Assembly: GCF_047496725.1 (NCBI RefSeq)
Contig: NW_027328671.1
Span: 1 to 64,000, forward strand
Origin: Anoplolepis gracilipes
Taxonomy: Eukaryota; Arthropoda; Insecta; Hymenoptera; Formicidae
DNA: 64,000 nucleotides
Reading direction: 5' to 3'
The notes under the pieces are model-generated. The model was given only the letters and a program-made list of their open reading frames with translations, had not been told where the DNA came from and made no database searches. Made by a program: the position numbers and the translations under genes. Numbering within the stretch: the stretch's first letter is position 1; each line of letters begins with the position of its first letter. This document shows, piece after piece, positions 12,341 through 22,900 of the stretch.

Positions 12341-12494
12341 TTATTAAAACACAAAATTTGCGAAACAGCCTTCTTTTTCGATTAGTGATAATAATCCAAA
12401 AATTATTAATACCTTAATATTTTCATTAAAAATCCTCTCCAAACGAATCAGAAATTCATTTATTTAAAGAACATTTTATAATTTTAGGGACACT
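12063..12494. mobile_element. Foldback (hairpin) MITE-like element
   Basis: The left arm ~12063-12205 is an imperfect reverse complement of ~12350-12494. Shared segments include TCTGATTCGTT, GGTATTAATAATTTTTG and CGCAAATTTTGTG. The outer ends are CAGTGTTTTTAAAG and, inverted, AAGTGTCCCTAAAA. A ~145-bp AT-rich spacer with an (AT)n run separates the arms. No coding capacity. Confidence 0.7.
12309..12337. repeat. (AT)n microsatellite in hairpin loop
   Basis: About 14 AT units at the loop of the foldback element. Confidence 0.9.
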
Positions 12495-14400
12495 TAAAAT
12501 TTTATTAATATAATTAATATAATATACTTATCTGTGTGAGATAAAAAAATTGGAAACACATAATTGATGATTTTTCTTGACATTTTATCTCTAAAGAAAT
12601 CAATTAAAGAATCTGTTATTTTAAAGACAAATCAGTGGTTTGAATACTATATATAAGATACAAATATAATTTTTATTACATACTTACATATATAATAAAT
12701 TTTATTACATATTGATTCTTCTATTTTACGAAAATTATAAAAGAATCGTAAAATAGTACTAAGTTAATTATACTAAAATTTCTTATCTATATTAAAATCA
12801 ATTTATCTCTTTTTGTTATAATTTAATTAACATTTCAATAAAACTTTAGAAAAGTTTATTAAAAATGTATACGGATACAAATATTCCATACACATAAATT
12901 TTATAACGTATTAATTCTACTTTGAGGCAATTGTGTCTTATTTTAGTCCGATAAAAATAATTTTTATCATGCAAAAATATCAGTTTTGCTAATTAATTAG
13001 AGTTATTGTTTGCAAATTTTCAAAATGATAAATGATATTTAAAATAGAAGAATGTAGGATTAAAATAATGTTTGTGTCTCAAATATGTGTATGTAACTTC
13101 TTTATAAATCAAATTATACATAATTCTGAAAATATTTGACATTTCTATTTCTCCGTTTCTAAATTGCTATGTATTAATATTGCACATTTAAACAGTTAAA
13201 ATAAATAAATGGAAAAATTAATTAGTAATATTAATAAACCGATTAAATGACGTAATTTCGAAAGTAATTTCTCCTCTTATAATATCTCTTATATTATTTT
13301 TTAAAATAAATTGGAAAATGGAATATTTATAATAAATCAAAAGACAGATCACGTGGTAAAATTAGAGTTTTCCTGGAGAAAATTATAATATAATCACATA
13401 TTAAAATAATACTAAATTATAATGAAATATGTCTATTATAATTGACTTTTTCGTTGTAATTTAATTAAAATTTTAATAAAAAATAAAAAAATTTTAACAA
13501 ACTGTTTTTATTAAGCAAATTTTAATAAAATTTTATTTACATAAATTTCATGAAAAGTTTTATAAAAGATTATTCATGAAAATTCACTAAAATCTATTAC
13601 AATATCTACGAGAAAAGTGATATAAGTTATTTTTGCATTATCTTGAAAAATTGACGTTTGTAAATAAATAATATTAATTAAAAATCACATGTCAATATTT
13701 CAATGCACACAAGTGATTGTTAATTTCAAGATATAATAAATTATATAAGTAATAGATTCTTTTGAACAGCGTGACAAACTTTTCATGAGATTAATTGATA
13801 TGATTATAATAAGATTTAATATACAATTAAAGTTATATTATAATGCTTCAAATATGTTTATTATTTATAACATAAAGAAAAACTATTATATACAAGAAAA
13901 TATTAAATTAGTAAATTAACACAAATATTAGAATAATATATTGCAAATTTATTATAATTCAAAATTTGTCATCTTTTTTCCAATTTTTAATTCAATTTTA
14001 AAAGATTACGTGCACTCCAATTTCAGCACCTTCTTCCATTATTTCAATAAATTTCAGATTAAATAATCTTTGGAAATATTTTTATTTCACATTGAAAAAG
14101 CTTCAATAATTATTCAATCATTTTCAATTGTATTTTAATAAATTTATTTTAATTTATAGATTTATTTAGAATATCTTTTTTAGGATTTTGTAAAAATAAG
14201 ACACATAAATTATATGTTGTAGACTAATAAATATTGAATATAACATTTACTTTAAAACAAAATCTATACACATATAAAAAAATATATATTAACACTTAAA
14301 AACATACTCTTCTGTTGCTTATATTCGCTTTATCTTGCGTCACACTATATGTGTATATTTTTTATTTATATAAAAATAAACAGCAAAAAGATGTGAATAT
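12495..14400. other. AT desert
   Basis: About 1.9 kb of A/T-dominated sequence. No ORF above background, no CpG block and no paired terminal repeats were seen. Confidence 0.6.
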
Positions 14401-14429
14401 ATATAATTTACGTAGATACGGAACTCATG

Positions 14430-14937
14430 GATAAATGTATTATAACTGTAAAGCGAAAACTGACAAGTCTAGACGGTGGCAAATGGAAGATGCAACTTGC
14501 ATGAAATGCACCGTCGAGTTTAGCGTGAAAAATCAATCGCGCGGTAAATGGAGATGCGTAATTCGGCGCGCGAATGACATTAATTTCCAGACGACCCGAC
14601 ACACACATACCGGCATATGTCGCGCGCTCTCGAAATAATCGTGCGCGAATAGACAGCGAACAGAAGCTGGAGCATCCATATTTCGTGAGCAGCAAGACGC
14701 GCGCGACGCACGCCACTGGTCATTGCTCTCTCAAAGTGGCGCCGCCATTTTGTGGCCGCGCGCTCGCGCGCTGGCACGTGTGTGTGTGACGTAGCGTCAC
14801 GTGCGGGGGCGAGGGGCAGCCACGTGACCCTCGCGCGAGAACGCGCTTCCGGATTGGCCCGCCGCGGCGTCCCAGATGACGTAATAAAGCGACGACGCGC
14901 CGACTGCCTAGGCTAGCGATCGACGACAACCGAACGA
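14430..14937. promoter_or_regulatory. CpG-island promoter with E-box, ETS, CCAAT and CRE motifs
   Basis: Strongly CpG-rich. Visible core sites: CACGTG at 14775-14780, 14798-14803 and 14821-14826; GCCGCCATTTTG around 14741-14752; CTTCCGG (ETS type) at 14846-14852; ATTGG (inverted CCAAT) at 14853-14857; and TGACGTAA (CRE/ATF) at 14877-14884. Clustering of these elements is typical of housekeeping promoters, which are often bidirectional. Frames on both strands (14408-14716 minus, 14720-14947 minus, 14574-14789 plus) are not recognisable proteins. This is the best promoter candidate in the window, but no product could be assigned. Confidence 0.6.
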
Positions 14938-15134
14938 ATGTATCCACCCACCAAATGTGTACGTGTGTATGTGTGTGCGTGCGTGTATGTATGTGTAATT
15001 CACGCGCGCGGGAAAGAGAGCAGTCGACGAACGAGTGCTCGCCGGCGTGAATTCGGCGGATCCGTTCGCGCGATTTATTCAGTATTATTCGCGGATCGAC
15101 CGGCGGATTCTCATTTACGGATGATCGACAGCAG
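14938..15134 (+). other. Possible first exon downstream of the CpG promoter
   Basis: From the first ATG at 14938 an open frame runs to a consensus donor CAG followed by GTATGA (GT at 15135-15136). The encoded stretch begins MYPPTKC and then runs through a (GTGT)-rich region, giving a low-complexity V/C peptide. Many ATGs in all frames argue that it may be 5'-UTR rather than coding. No acceptor in correct phase was identified. Confidence 0.3.
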
Positions 15135-15184
15135 GTATGATACTATTCGCTTTCTTCGATATAGTGTGCGATAAGGCTTTTTCT

Positions 15185-15629
15185 GAGAACTGTCAGAGAG
15201 GTTATCTCATGAAGTATTTATTTCTGTTTAATAGAAAAAAAATGTATTTATGTTTCTTAATAATTTAGAAAAGTAGATATGTTTTACACAACCATCAATT
15301 ATTAATTATAATTAGAGTTCATTATATAATATTAATAATTTTATAATATATGTATATTTCTGTGCAATATGGATATAATATTTTTTATATAAACATATAA
15401 ATTAATTTCTAGAAAAAAAAACAAATTTATTTCTTTTAATGAAATCAATTATCTGCTATAGATATACAAAGTGCTTTATTTGCAATTGTTTTTATTTCTA
15501 CAAAAACTGTCAGAGAGATTATCTGATAAAGTGTTTATTTCTGTTTAAAACAAAAAAAAATTGTGCTTTATTTGATAATAATAAGGAAACAATAAATGTA
15601 TTGTTTTACAGTTAATTATTTATAATTTT

Positions 15630-15670
<41 letters not shown>

Positions 15671-15745
15671 TTTTCTATAAATTGATTTATAGAAAATAAT
15701 AAAAAAAAAATAAATTATTTCTTTTAACAAAATTATATCTATTAC
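15185..15745. repeat. Direct duplication of a ~315-bp unit
   Basis: ACTGTCAGAGAG followed by TTATCT and a TATTTCTGTTTAA segment occurs at ~15190 and again at ~15506. Following sequence also matches, including the TTTATTTCTTTTAA segments at ~15424 and ~15714. The second copy carries a (TA)n expansion at 15634-15664. Confidence 0.7.
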
Positions 15746-16548
15746 ACCAAATATTTTATTGAATTTATTTTTATCTTTTTATTCTGTGAATATTAAATTG
15801 ACAAATATTCCTGTGCTGTGACTTTTGATTATACTTACTGGGAAAATTATCTACGATTCACAGTAATATAGATGTGTATCTGTATGTGTCGAAAAAATAG
15901 AAAAATCACTTAGCATATGTGTAATCAGTTTTTTATTACATTATTGCAATTACAAACTGCATTCTCTTTATATAATTAACGATTTCTCAACGCATTCCCG
16001 AGAAAAGAGTGTATGTTAAGCTTGAGAAGAATAATCATGGATCATTATCGATGAATCATCACTTTCTTATACATATAAAATTTATTTGCACATCGCTTTA
16101 TCTCTCATCTACTTTCTACTCATGTATTGCTTTATGTATAATCATGTTTCACAAAGGAAATTATATGTGAGACTCTTAATAAAAAGCTCTATTTAATGAA
16201 GAAAATAACAGACGCAATACTTTGTGCTACGTAAATTGAGATTTAACATTATCAGAGCTGATATATATTATCTCGAAATGAGGGTAATAAATGTCAATAG
16301 GATAAGGGTTCTCAATTTTTTATTTTAAAAAAGATGATTTTATTTACCAATTTTTTTACGTGTTTTATTATAAAATAATAATAATAATGATATAATAAAA
16401 TTAAAATAATAAGAATATTAACAAATATAAAATATAATATAATATAATATAATAGTAAATAATAATATTATATATAAACAATAATATAATAATAATATTC
16501 ATTATTAAATATAATCTTGAATTTAATAAAAAAATTAAAAGTTACAGT
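15746..16548. other. AT-rich stretch
   Basis: Mixed AT-rich sequence that becomes TAATA-repetitive at 16370-16500. Nothing identifiable. Confidence 0.6.
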
Positions 16549-16549
16549 C

Positions 16550-16719
16550 AGTTTTGGGAATGACAGTCCTGACTCTCAAATTTTGTTTACGTCACATCTC
16601 CTTCTCACATTATCGGCGGATCGGTAGATTCTGTGCATCCGAATCTCTGTCGGTCTCGATCTGGATTTTACGGAGTGAAATCGAGCAAAACAAAATAAAA
16701 ATCGATGATCGAAAGAGAG

Positions 16720-16769
<50 letters not shown>

Positions 16770-16976
16770 TCTCGCGGGATTTAAAAAAGTATAAGGGTGA
16801 CCCTCTACGTAGTAGAGGGGGTAACGAACCGACGTGTAGGAGAGAGATCGAGCACGAGTCCCTCGTCCAGCACATTCCGTCACGGGCGTTCATGACCGGC
16901 GGACGTGTTGCGTTGCCGTTGGGCGTGTTTCACAGCGAGAAAATCGTTTTTTTCGCAAAGTCTCAAGTGCGCGTCA
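16550..16976 (+). promoter_or_regulatory. GC island with GA tract and small hairpin upstream of candidate exon
   Basis: Contains a (GA)n tract (16723-16767), a TATA-like AGTATAAGG near 16788 and an exact hairpin CCCTCTAC/GTAGAGGG with a 3-base loop at 16801-16819. It precedes the candidate exon starting at 16977. A GAGA-factor-type promoter region is plausible but unproven. Confidence 0.3.
16723..16767. repeat. (GA)n tract
   Basis: A nearly pure GA repeat inside the GC island. It creates long serine/leucine (SLSL) or arginine/glutamate (RERE) frames that should not be read as protein. Confidence 0.95.
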
Positions 16977-17101
16977 ATGGCCAGTGATGTGGAAAATTCG
17001 AGGGAGCTCATTTCCGAGACGAGATCCGTGAGATTCACGGCTGCCGAATCGCTAATCGCTTTCACGTCGAATTCGATTTCGATATCCACAGGGGTTTCCA
17101 A
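16977..17101 (+). CDS. Candidate 5' coding exon, unrecognised
   Basis: An ATG with context GTCAATGG starts a frame of 41 codons plus two bases that ends at a strong donor, TCCAA followed by GTAAGA (GT at 17102-17103). The peptide begins MASDVENSRELISETR and is serine/threonine-rich. The same frame is open upstream to 16905, so the start could be earlier. The antisense frame (16880-17101) is also open and looks acidic, but it lacks an acceptor AG at its upstream edge and an ATG. Not recognised; exon status is inferred from the donor and the composition. Confidence 0.3.
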
Positions 17102-17103
17102 GT

Positions 17104-17765
17104 AAGATTGTTATTATTATTATTACGACTAATTAAGGCGTATATCAGTTAATTTAGTTATTTTTAGAGAAAAAAAGATATTTATAGAATTCTCATGGCA
17201 ATTAAGAGCGATAGAAAATTGATATTTGGTAATGATTGGATTTATATATATTTTTGATGTAATTGTGCAAGAGTGAGTATTATAATTAGCGTTAAATATA
17301 AATTCTTCCTTTCTTCCTCTAATTTGTTGTTTATAATAATTTCCATAATAATTACGCGCGCGAATTAAGTATCGATGCTAATTAATTAATTAATTAACAA
17401 GATTTGAAATGTAGAATTATTGATTAAGCACGTCATATTATGTAATTCCAATCCATTTCAAAATTTGACGAGCGTTTATCGAAATCAAGAAGATCTCAAA
17501 CGATATCGTGAACAAATGTTGCCATGTTTCCGTGAATTATAAATTTTTTCCAACGTAATAATAAACAGCACGCGATGCACAAATAACGATGTATATCTAA
17601 TGCAGTTTTAGCGATGCAATATAGTTTACGAATAAAACAGAATTCCCGGTAATTAATCGTCGAAAGTAACTCGGCAAATTTATTTTATCGGCGAAGAGGA
17701 GAGGGGGGGGGGAGCGGATTAGTAATTAAATTTCCGCTGAGATAAAATCTAGCTTGAACAAAAAT
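17104..17765. other. AT-rich non-coding with a poly-G tract
   Basis: Follows the candidate donor, so it would be intron. It contains a TTAATTAATTAATTAA tract (~17383) and a run of about ten G at ~17702-17712. No other feature was seen. Confidence 0.5.
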
Positions 17766-18463
17766 AAATTACCATTCATTTTTACATTAATATATACAAT
17801 ACGCAAAAAATTAAAGGACCACTTTTCACAGCTTGAAGTTTCTAGTTTTAAAATCTTTAAATGAATTTCAATTCTTTCTATTCGTTACAAAATTACATTG
17901 TAAAAAAGCGACGTCCGTCGATTGAAAAAATTTTTCAAAAATTTGTCCAAGAATACCGAATTAAAAAAAAATCCTAATACGATTTCATTAATTGGGTGTT
18001 AAAGAGTAGAGTTTTAGCTTTAATTTTTTTTAAATGAATGTTCTACAATTTTTTTTCGTTGAGATATTCGCCCTGTATAATAAATATTAAGAATGAAATA
18101 TAATAATTATGAAAAATAAAATATATTAAACGTATTCATTAAAAATTAAAACAACAATTTCACTTCTATCTAGAAAAACGATTTTCGATTATTAAGATTA
18201 TTATTTAATAATCTTAATCGAAAGTCGTTTTTTCTGGAAAGAAGTAAAATTGTTGTTTTAATGAATGTTTTAAATATATTTCATTCTGAATAATTATTAT
18301 ATTTTATTCTTAATATTGAATAAATATTGATTTCCATGTATCAAATGTTCCTGAAAATAATATTTAACGCAAACCCAGAATAGACTTCCTGGATTAATGT
18401 TCTCGCGAAATTATTTCGTAGAGTATAAAATTTAATATAAAAAGGTACATCATTTTTAAATAT
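17766..18463 (+). mobile_element. Family Y left-arm copy carrying an inserted hairpin (Y1a)
   Basis: From ~17795 the sequence starts with the Y terminus (TACGCAAAAAATTAAAGG) and follows the Y left arm through a block with GCGACGTCCGTCGATTG, to GAGATATTCG at ~18070. There the homology to the other Y copies stops and a ~250-bp hairpin unit begins. The whole stretch, including ~30 bp before the terminus, reappears inverted at 43860-44552. No coding capacity. Confidence 0.7.
18078..18325. repeat. Near-perfect ~250-bp hairpin
   Basis: The left arm (TAAATATTAAGAATGAAATA and on to AAGATTATT) pairs with the right arm, centred near 18203. Arms are ~120 bp with a few mismatches. The same hairpin occurs at ~43994-44243. 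It looks like a foldback element inserted in Y. Confidence 0.8.
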
Positions 18464-18905
18464 ACTACGCAAAAAAAAAAAAAAGATTGAAGGATCACTT
18501 TCTTCCATATAAAAAAAAGAGCAATTTTCAAATAATTGCAACTTTCTTAAAAATTATCGGAATATATATGATTTAATAATGAATCTCAACAAAAAAAATC
18601 ATAAAACATTTGTTAAAAAAAAAGAATTAAAGCTAAAACTCTGCTCTTTAACATCCAAGTAATGAAATCGTGTTAAGATTTCTTTTTTAATTCGGTATTC
18701 TTGGACAAATTTGTAAAAAATTTGTTCAATCGAGAAACGTCGCTTTCTTACAATGTAATTTTGTAACGAATAGAAAGAACTGAAATTCATTTAAAGATTC
18801 TAAGACTAGAAACTTCAAGCTTTGAAACGCTTTTTTTATTGATCTTATTCCGATTATTTTTAAGGAAGTTGCAACTATAATACTTGAAAATTAGCCTCTT
18901 TTACA
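18464..18905. mobile_element. Family Y internally deleted copy (Y1b)
   Basis: A Y terminus (ACTACGC followed by an A tract) at 18464 is followed by ~100 bp of terminal arm. It then jumps to the opposite arm (18600-18900, containing AACGTCGCTTTCTTACAATG), so the centre is deleted. The last ~35 bp of the right terminus, including GCGTAGTG, are missing. Confidence 0.65.
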
Positions 18906-19198
18906 TGAAAGATTATATTCCGAATATTATTGATACTTTAATTTGAATTTTATTTTTCACCTGACATCTGTCAAAACAATATTTCTCTCTGACTAAACAG
19001 TCAGAAACTGTTGACCTAACTTTTTCGTAACCCGATGCGATTTTGGAATCGGTGTTTGTTTTTTTTTTCTTTTTTTGCAAAATTGTAACGTGACAGGAGG
19101 AGTGGAGTTTGTCACGAAAATTTACATACTCCGGTAAAAAGTCACACAATTTTATGCGACTGTAATTTACGCCGCTTCTAATTGACGTTAATGTCATT

Positions 19199-19199
19199 T

Positions 19200-19233
<34 letters not shown>

Positions 19234-19240
19234 ACTCTCT
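19199..19240. repeat. (CT)n tract
   Basis: CT repeat with two interruptions inside the island; on the minus strand it is (GA)n. Confidence 0.95.
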
Positions 19241-19284
19241 CGGTCCCCATGAGAGATTTCGCGGATCGTGCAAGGCGATCTTAC

Positions 19285-19326
19285 CTGTTTAAATCGGTCG
19301 AGTTGAATGACCCCGTCACAGCCCAT
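19285..19326 (-). CDS. Candidate short 5' coding exon on the minus strand
   Basis: On the minus strand an ATG in the context ATACATGG (19326-19324) opens 14 codons, MGCDGVIQLDRFKQ. They end exactly at CAG followed by GTAAGA, a full consensus donor (GT = 19284-19283). The N-terminal MGC could be lipidated, but that is speculation on so short a peptide. A chance ATG-to-donor frame of this length is quite possible. Confidence 0.25.
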
Positions 19327-19660
19327 GTATTATCATGTTATTATAATCGAGCCTTGCTTTCGGGCCACTAATTAAGAACGCGATTAATTAGGGACGGACT
19401 GGGCGGCTGATTCGGGCACTGGCTTCGTTTAAGACAAGAGGGGAAGAGGAAGCGCGTGTAAGTCTCATCTGATAGAACCGCGTGCGCGAGCACATTGCTC
19501 TCTATCCAGCGAGATGTAATTAGTTTTGTAATAGAAGAATCGAGCGAGTGTTGATCGAAGCGGCCGATAACCGCCGCGATCTCACCCGCGATGTGGCTAA
19601 TAATTTTTCAAGTGATTATTAGAAAAAAAAATAAAAGAAAAATGACCCACGTCGAGATCT

Positions 19661-20541
19661 TATTATTTTATCGCACATATTTTGAAAAAGATATTTCTTT
19701 CGTGAAATTGCGGAATAATTGAAGGATCCCAAGTTTTATTACGCACATATGCAATTCGTTTAACGTGTTTGCAAAGTATAAAAGGCGGTCGCGGACAAAT
19801 TTGCACGAGGACGCGCACGTACTCCCGTTTCCGCCTTGAATTTCGCGTAACGCAATACATTCGCGGATTTATGTATCTACCGAATGCACATACCGGAAGC
19901 TGGTGAAAAATCAAGGCAAGGTCACTCGCGAGACGACATAGTTTTAAGCGGCTTTTTACGCTCGTTACCTGATTTCCATCTCAATATTTTTCGTCACGCT
20001 TTATTGTTCCTTGTCTTCCGCGACGCAGATTTCTTTATCGAAGAATCGAAAATAAACAGAGCGAATATATTATATTTTCAGAGTGTCTATTCGAAATTTG
20101 TAAAAAAATTCTCTAAAAAGGGGGAGGGTCCATTTGGCCGGATTTCGGCCCCCTTTAAATTTTGATAAAACCAATCGAAATCAATCTCTTTCACTTAAAG
20201 AAACATAATTTTAGTGATTTTAATTTAAACGGAGATGTTTTGAACCATACTGGTATCCAAAAGTGTATAGAAATCATATATGTATAATGCGATAATATAT
20301 TGAAGTATTCTAAAAAAAATCAGTGGAAAAAGCATCAAAAATAATTCCGGAGGATAAAGTAACGTTTTCTTTCATTCAACAACTATCGCTAGGTACTCAT
20401 CTGGATCGATACTTGAGTAGTACTTGATTTTCGCGATATTCCGTGTTTTTATTTAAAATTCTAAAGAGAATGTTTAAAAGTTTCTTGTGCAACTTTCTAA
20501 AATAAGATATTTAATTTTATGTATTTTCTAATGCAAAACAT
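19661..20541 (+). other. Mixed block with an unrecognised 93-codon ORF
   Basis: Moderate GC from 19740 to 20160. The plus ORF at 19884-20165 (starts MHIPEAGEKSRQGHSRDD, ends on GRISAPFKF) is open with an ATG, but it ends in a G-rich then C-rich stretch (GGGGGAGG ... GGCCCCC) that looks repeat-derived. I do not recognise it. A mostly AT-rich tail leads up to the X element. Confidence 0.3.
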
Positions 20542-20545
20542 TTAA

Positions 20546-21612
20546 GGATGTTTAGTACCTATTTTTAAAAATATAGGAATTTAATAAAATTTGCACAAAT
20601 TGTTCTGATACATGTTCAGAGACTTATAAAAAAACCTGGAGTTGATTCACTGAAGCAATCAAAAGTTATAAGGATTTTAATTTGCAATGAATTTACCCGT
20701 CGATATTATTATAAATATAATTATTTTGTGGATCTAATTATAAGTAAAAGTATTAATATAATTATAAATATAATTATATAAATAAATATAATTATTTCTG
20801 TCCTTTTTAGCCCTTAAATTGATTTTCTATCTTATAAAAAACCTGTGATCGTGTTGATTTAAGAGCTAAAATAGATAAAAATAATAATAGGAATTTATTC
20901 AAAATTTGCAAAAGTATAGTTTAAATATAGAGGAAATATTTGATCACATAATTTTGGTCAAGTACTGAGTAGTTCAAAAGATATTGAATATAATTTTCTC
21001 AATTTCGTCCTATTATCCGAGATGACATATTATTTATTGTGAAAACGTGGCAACATAGCATTCAGCTGAGTCTTCTTTTGACATTTTAAATAACCCATCT
21101 TTTCATCTGAAGAATCTTCTATATACAAACGTGTAAGCGAGAAGCGACTAGGCTTCATATGTCAATTTGCAACTTGACCAAATAACTTATGAAAAATTAC
21201 CATGTTGCCACATTTCTTTCTTCTCGGAGAAATGACAAATTATTAAATTTATCCAAGAAACAGTTAAAAATCTTCTATATTTTGTCATTGTTCACTATTA
21301 TAATTTTTATTCTGACATTTTTAATTACTCTGTACGAGTAAATTCTTTTATTTTTGTAATTCAAATTTTGTGCTGTAATGTTGAAATCGAAGTACCGTCA
21401 ATGATAAAAGTTTCTCATTATAATTTAAGAAACACGAAAATTGTCCGAAAAAAAGCAACAGAAGTTCGAAAATACATTTCTACACTCTAGCTATGAATAA
21501 ATAACAATATTTTATGCAATCTTTATAATAATCATATATTAAGATATATGAGAAAAGTATATATTCGTCAATTTCGACTACTTTTTGCTCCGATTGTAGG
21601 TGCTAAACATCC
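20546..21612 (+). mobile_element. Family X non-autonomous element with TTAA target site (X1)
   Basis: Flanked on both sides by TTAA (20542-20545 and 21613-21616). Ends are GGATGTTTAGTACCTA and, inverted, GGATGTTTAGCACCTA. The 1067-bp interior is highly similar to X2 at 41761-42847 and has no ORF. TTAA duplication is known for piggyBac-type (and Sola3-type) transposons; piggyBac ends normally start CCC, which these do not, so the superfamily is left open. Confidence 0.8.
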
Positions 21613-21639
21613 TTAAGTGTCAAATACTAGATTTGCAAA

Positions 21640-21905
21640 TGTACTGAAAGAAACTGAAAACTTTTGTGACATAAATATTTTCTTTGTGACATTTGCATAA
21701 CAAAAATAGATATATATTTAGAAAATATATTTTAAATACATAATTCGCTGCTTACAAGAATAAACTGATCAAAGGGAGATTTTTTCAAAAAACTTTCCCG
21801 AGTCTCAATAAAATTCCATGAGAATATTTTGATTTTTTTTTAATACAAAAGAAATCCTTGAGAATTTCAGGTTTTCCTGATTTTACAAAACGATTCGTTC
21901 GATTA
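21640..21905 (-). repeat. Family W dispersed repeat, fragment (reverse orientation)
   Basis: Reverse complement of the W core found at 27235-27680 and 44885-45420: TTTAAATACATAA, CGAGTCTCAATAAAATTC and a TTGAGAATTTCAGG segment. Diverged; the ends are not defined. Confidence 0.5.
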
Positions 21906-22240
21906 TCTTGATATTTCATTGATATCTGGAAATATTTACACGTTATTTAACGAATATGGCAAACATTAAACAGAAGAGATAACACAATATCGTGTGTGAA
22001 TGCGTATAAACGTATAAACAAATGTATCTGTCTCTAATATCAATTGACAGGTTTTTTTCGTGTGATTAATATTATAACACAATTTTTTAATAAAAATAAT
22101 TCAAATAAAAAGAAAATAAAAATAAAACTTTAATTTAATCAAAATCAATTTTCATTTATCCAAAATACATCTTTCTAGCATATATTTGCCGTCTGGAAAA
22201 TAACGTAAAGCCTCCTGAGACATTTCTCTCCGGTAAAAAA
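21906..22240. other. AT-rich stretch
   Basis: No feature seen. Confidence 0.6.
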
Positions 22241-22900
22241 CGAGTAACTTTCCTATCGATTACCACCTCTTGAAAGAGAGGGAGAGAGAGAGAGAGAGAG
22301 AAATAGAGCTAATGTTCGATTTCTTTACAAGTCAGCTGAGATTATAACAATCAATAGAATAAATTTCAAGTCTCCATGATTGTGTTAATTCCTTTCGTTC
22401 GTAGATTCGATTTTATCCTCCTTTTTTAAACTCTCACTCGTCATATTCGATTTAATCCGCTAAAAAAAAACCGGTTTTATCGAGACACCTGGATCTGGCG
22501 TCTCTCTGGTCTTCCGGGGTGTATTCGTTAAATTGCACCCTGCGAATTAACACGGACGAGTCGATTGACATGGTAGAAATAAATTGTTGCCGGCGTCGGT
22601 CGTCTTGGTAAAGATGGTTCCTTTTCGGGGAAAAAAAGGGCGCATTACTATTGCTTATCCCTGTCCTGACCTATGGTTACCATAGCGACGGTGGGACGTG
22701 CGGGCCAATCCCACCCTTTACGCTAGGGGTGGACTCTCTCTCTTCGAGCTCTACACTCGAGCTCTTTTTCTCTTTCTTTCTCTCTTTCTCTTTCTCTACT
22801 TCAGAAAATTTCCTTTCCATTTGACCGAGAGAAAAATACGGTCAACTACGTTTTTTCCTCTGCTATCGATCTCGCCGAGAATTTCCTGTTTATCGAAACT
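22241..22900. promoter_or_regulatory. GC island with X-box-like palindrome and CCAAT
   Basis: Contains a (GA)n tract (22275-22301), a GTTACCATAGCGAC sequence at 22676-22689 close to the RFX X-box palindrome (GTTRCCATGGYAAC), a CCAAT at ~22705 and pyrimidine-rich (TCTTTC) repeats to 22800. A donor-like TTGGTAAAG lies at ~22605. The plus ORF 22698-22916 is dominated by the pyrimidine repeat and is not credible. Candidate promoter or enhancer; the motif match is by eye. Confidence 0.35.

Larger units (their letters stand above)
19060..19660. promoter_or_regulatory. GC-rich island with (CT)n tract
   Basis: A CpG-containing block with a CT microsatellite at 19199-19240 and GC-rich sequence at 19370-19600. 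The 137-codon minus-strand ORF across it (18913-19326) is the longest but one in the window. It includes the translated (GA)n as RERERERE and is not a recognisable protein; only its first 14 codons end at a good donor (see 19285-19326). Confidence 0.3.

Noticed and set aside
16576..16893. 105- and 71-codon minus-strand ORFs rich in SLSLSL
   Set aside because: They are translations of the (GA)n/(CT)n repeat.
18913..19326. 137-codon minus-strand ORF
   Set aside because: It reads through a (GA)n tract as RERERERE and a poly-A tract as KKKKK, and no family resemblance is seen. Only its first 14 codons end at a splice donor.
20105..20165. Symmetric G-rich/C-rich segment GGCCGGATTTCGGCCCCC
   Set aside because: Looks like a repeat tail, but no second copy exists in this window, so no family can be called.
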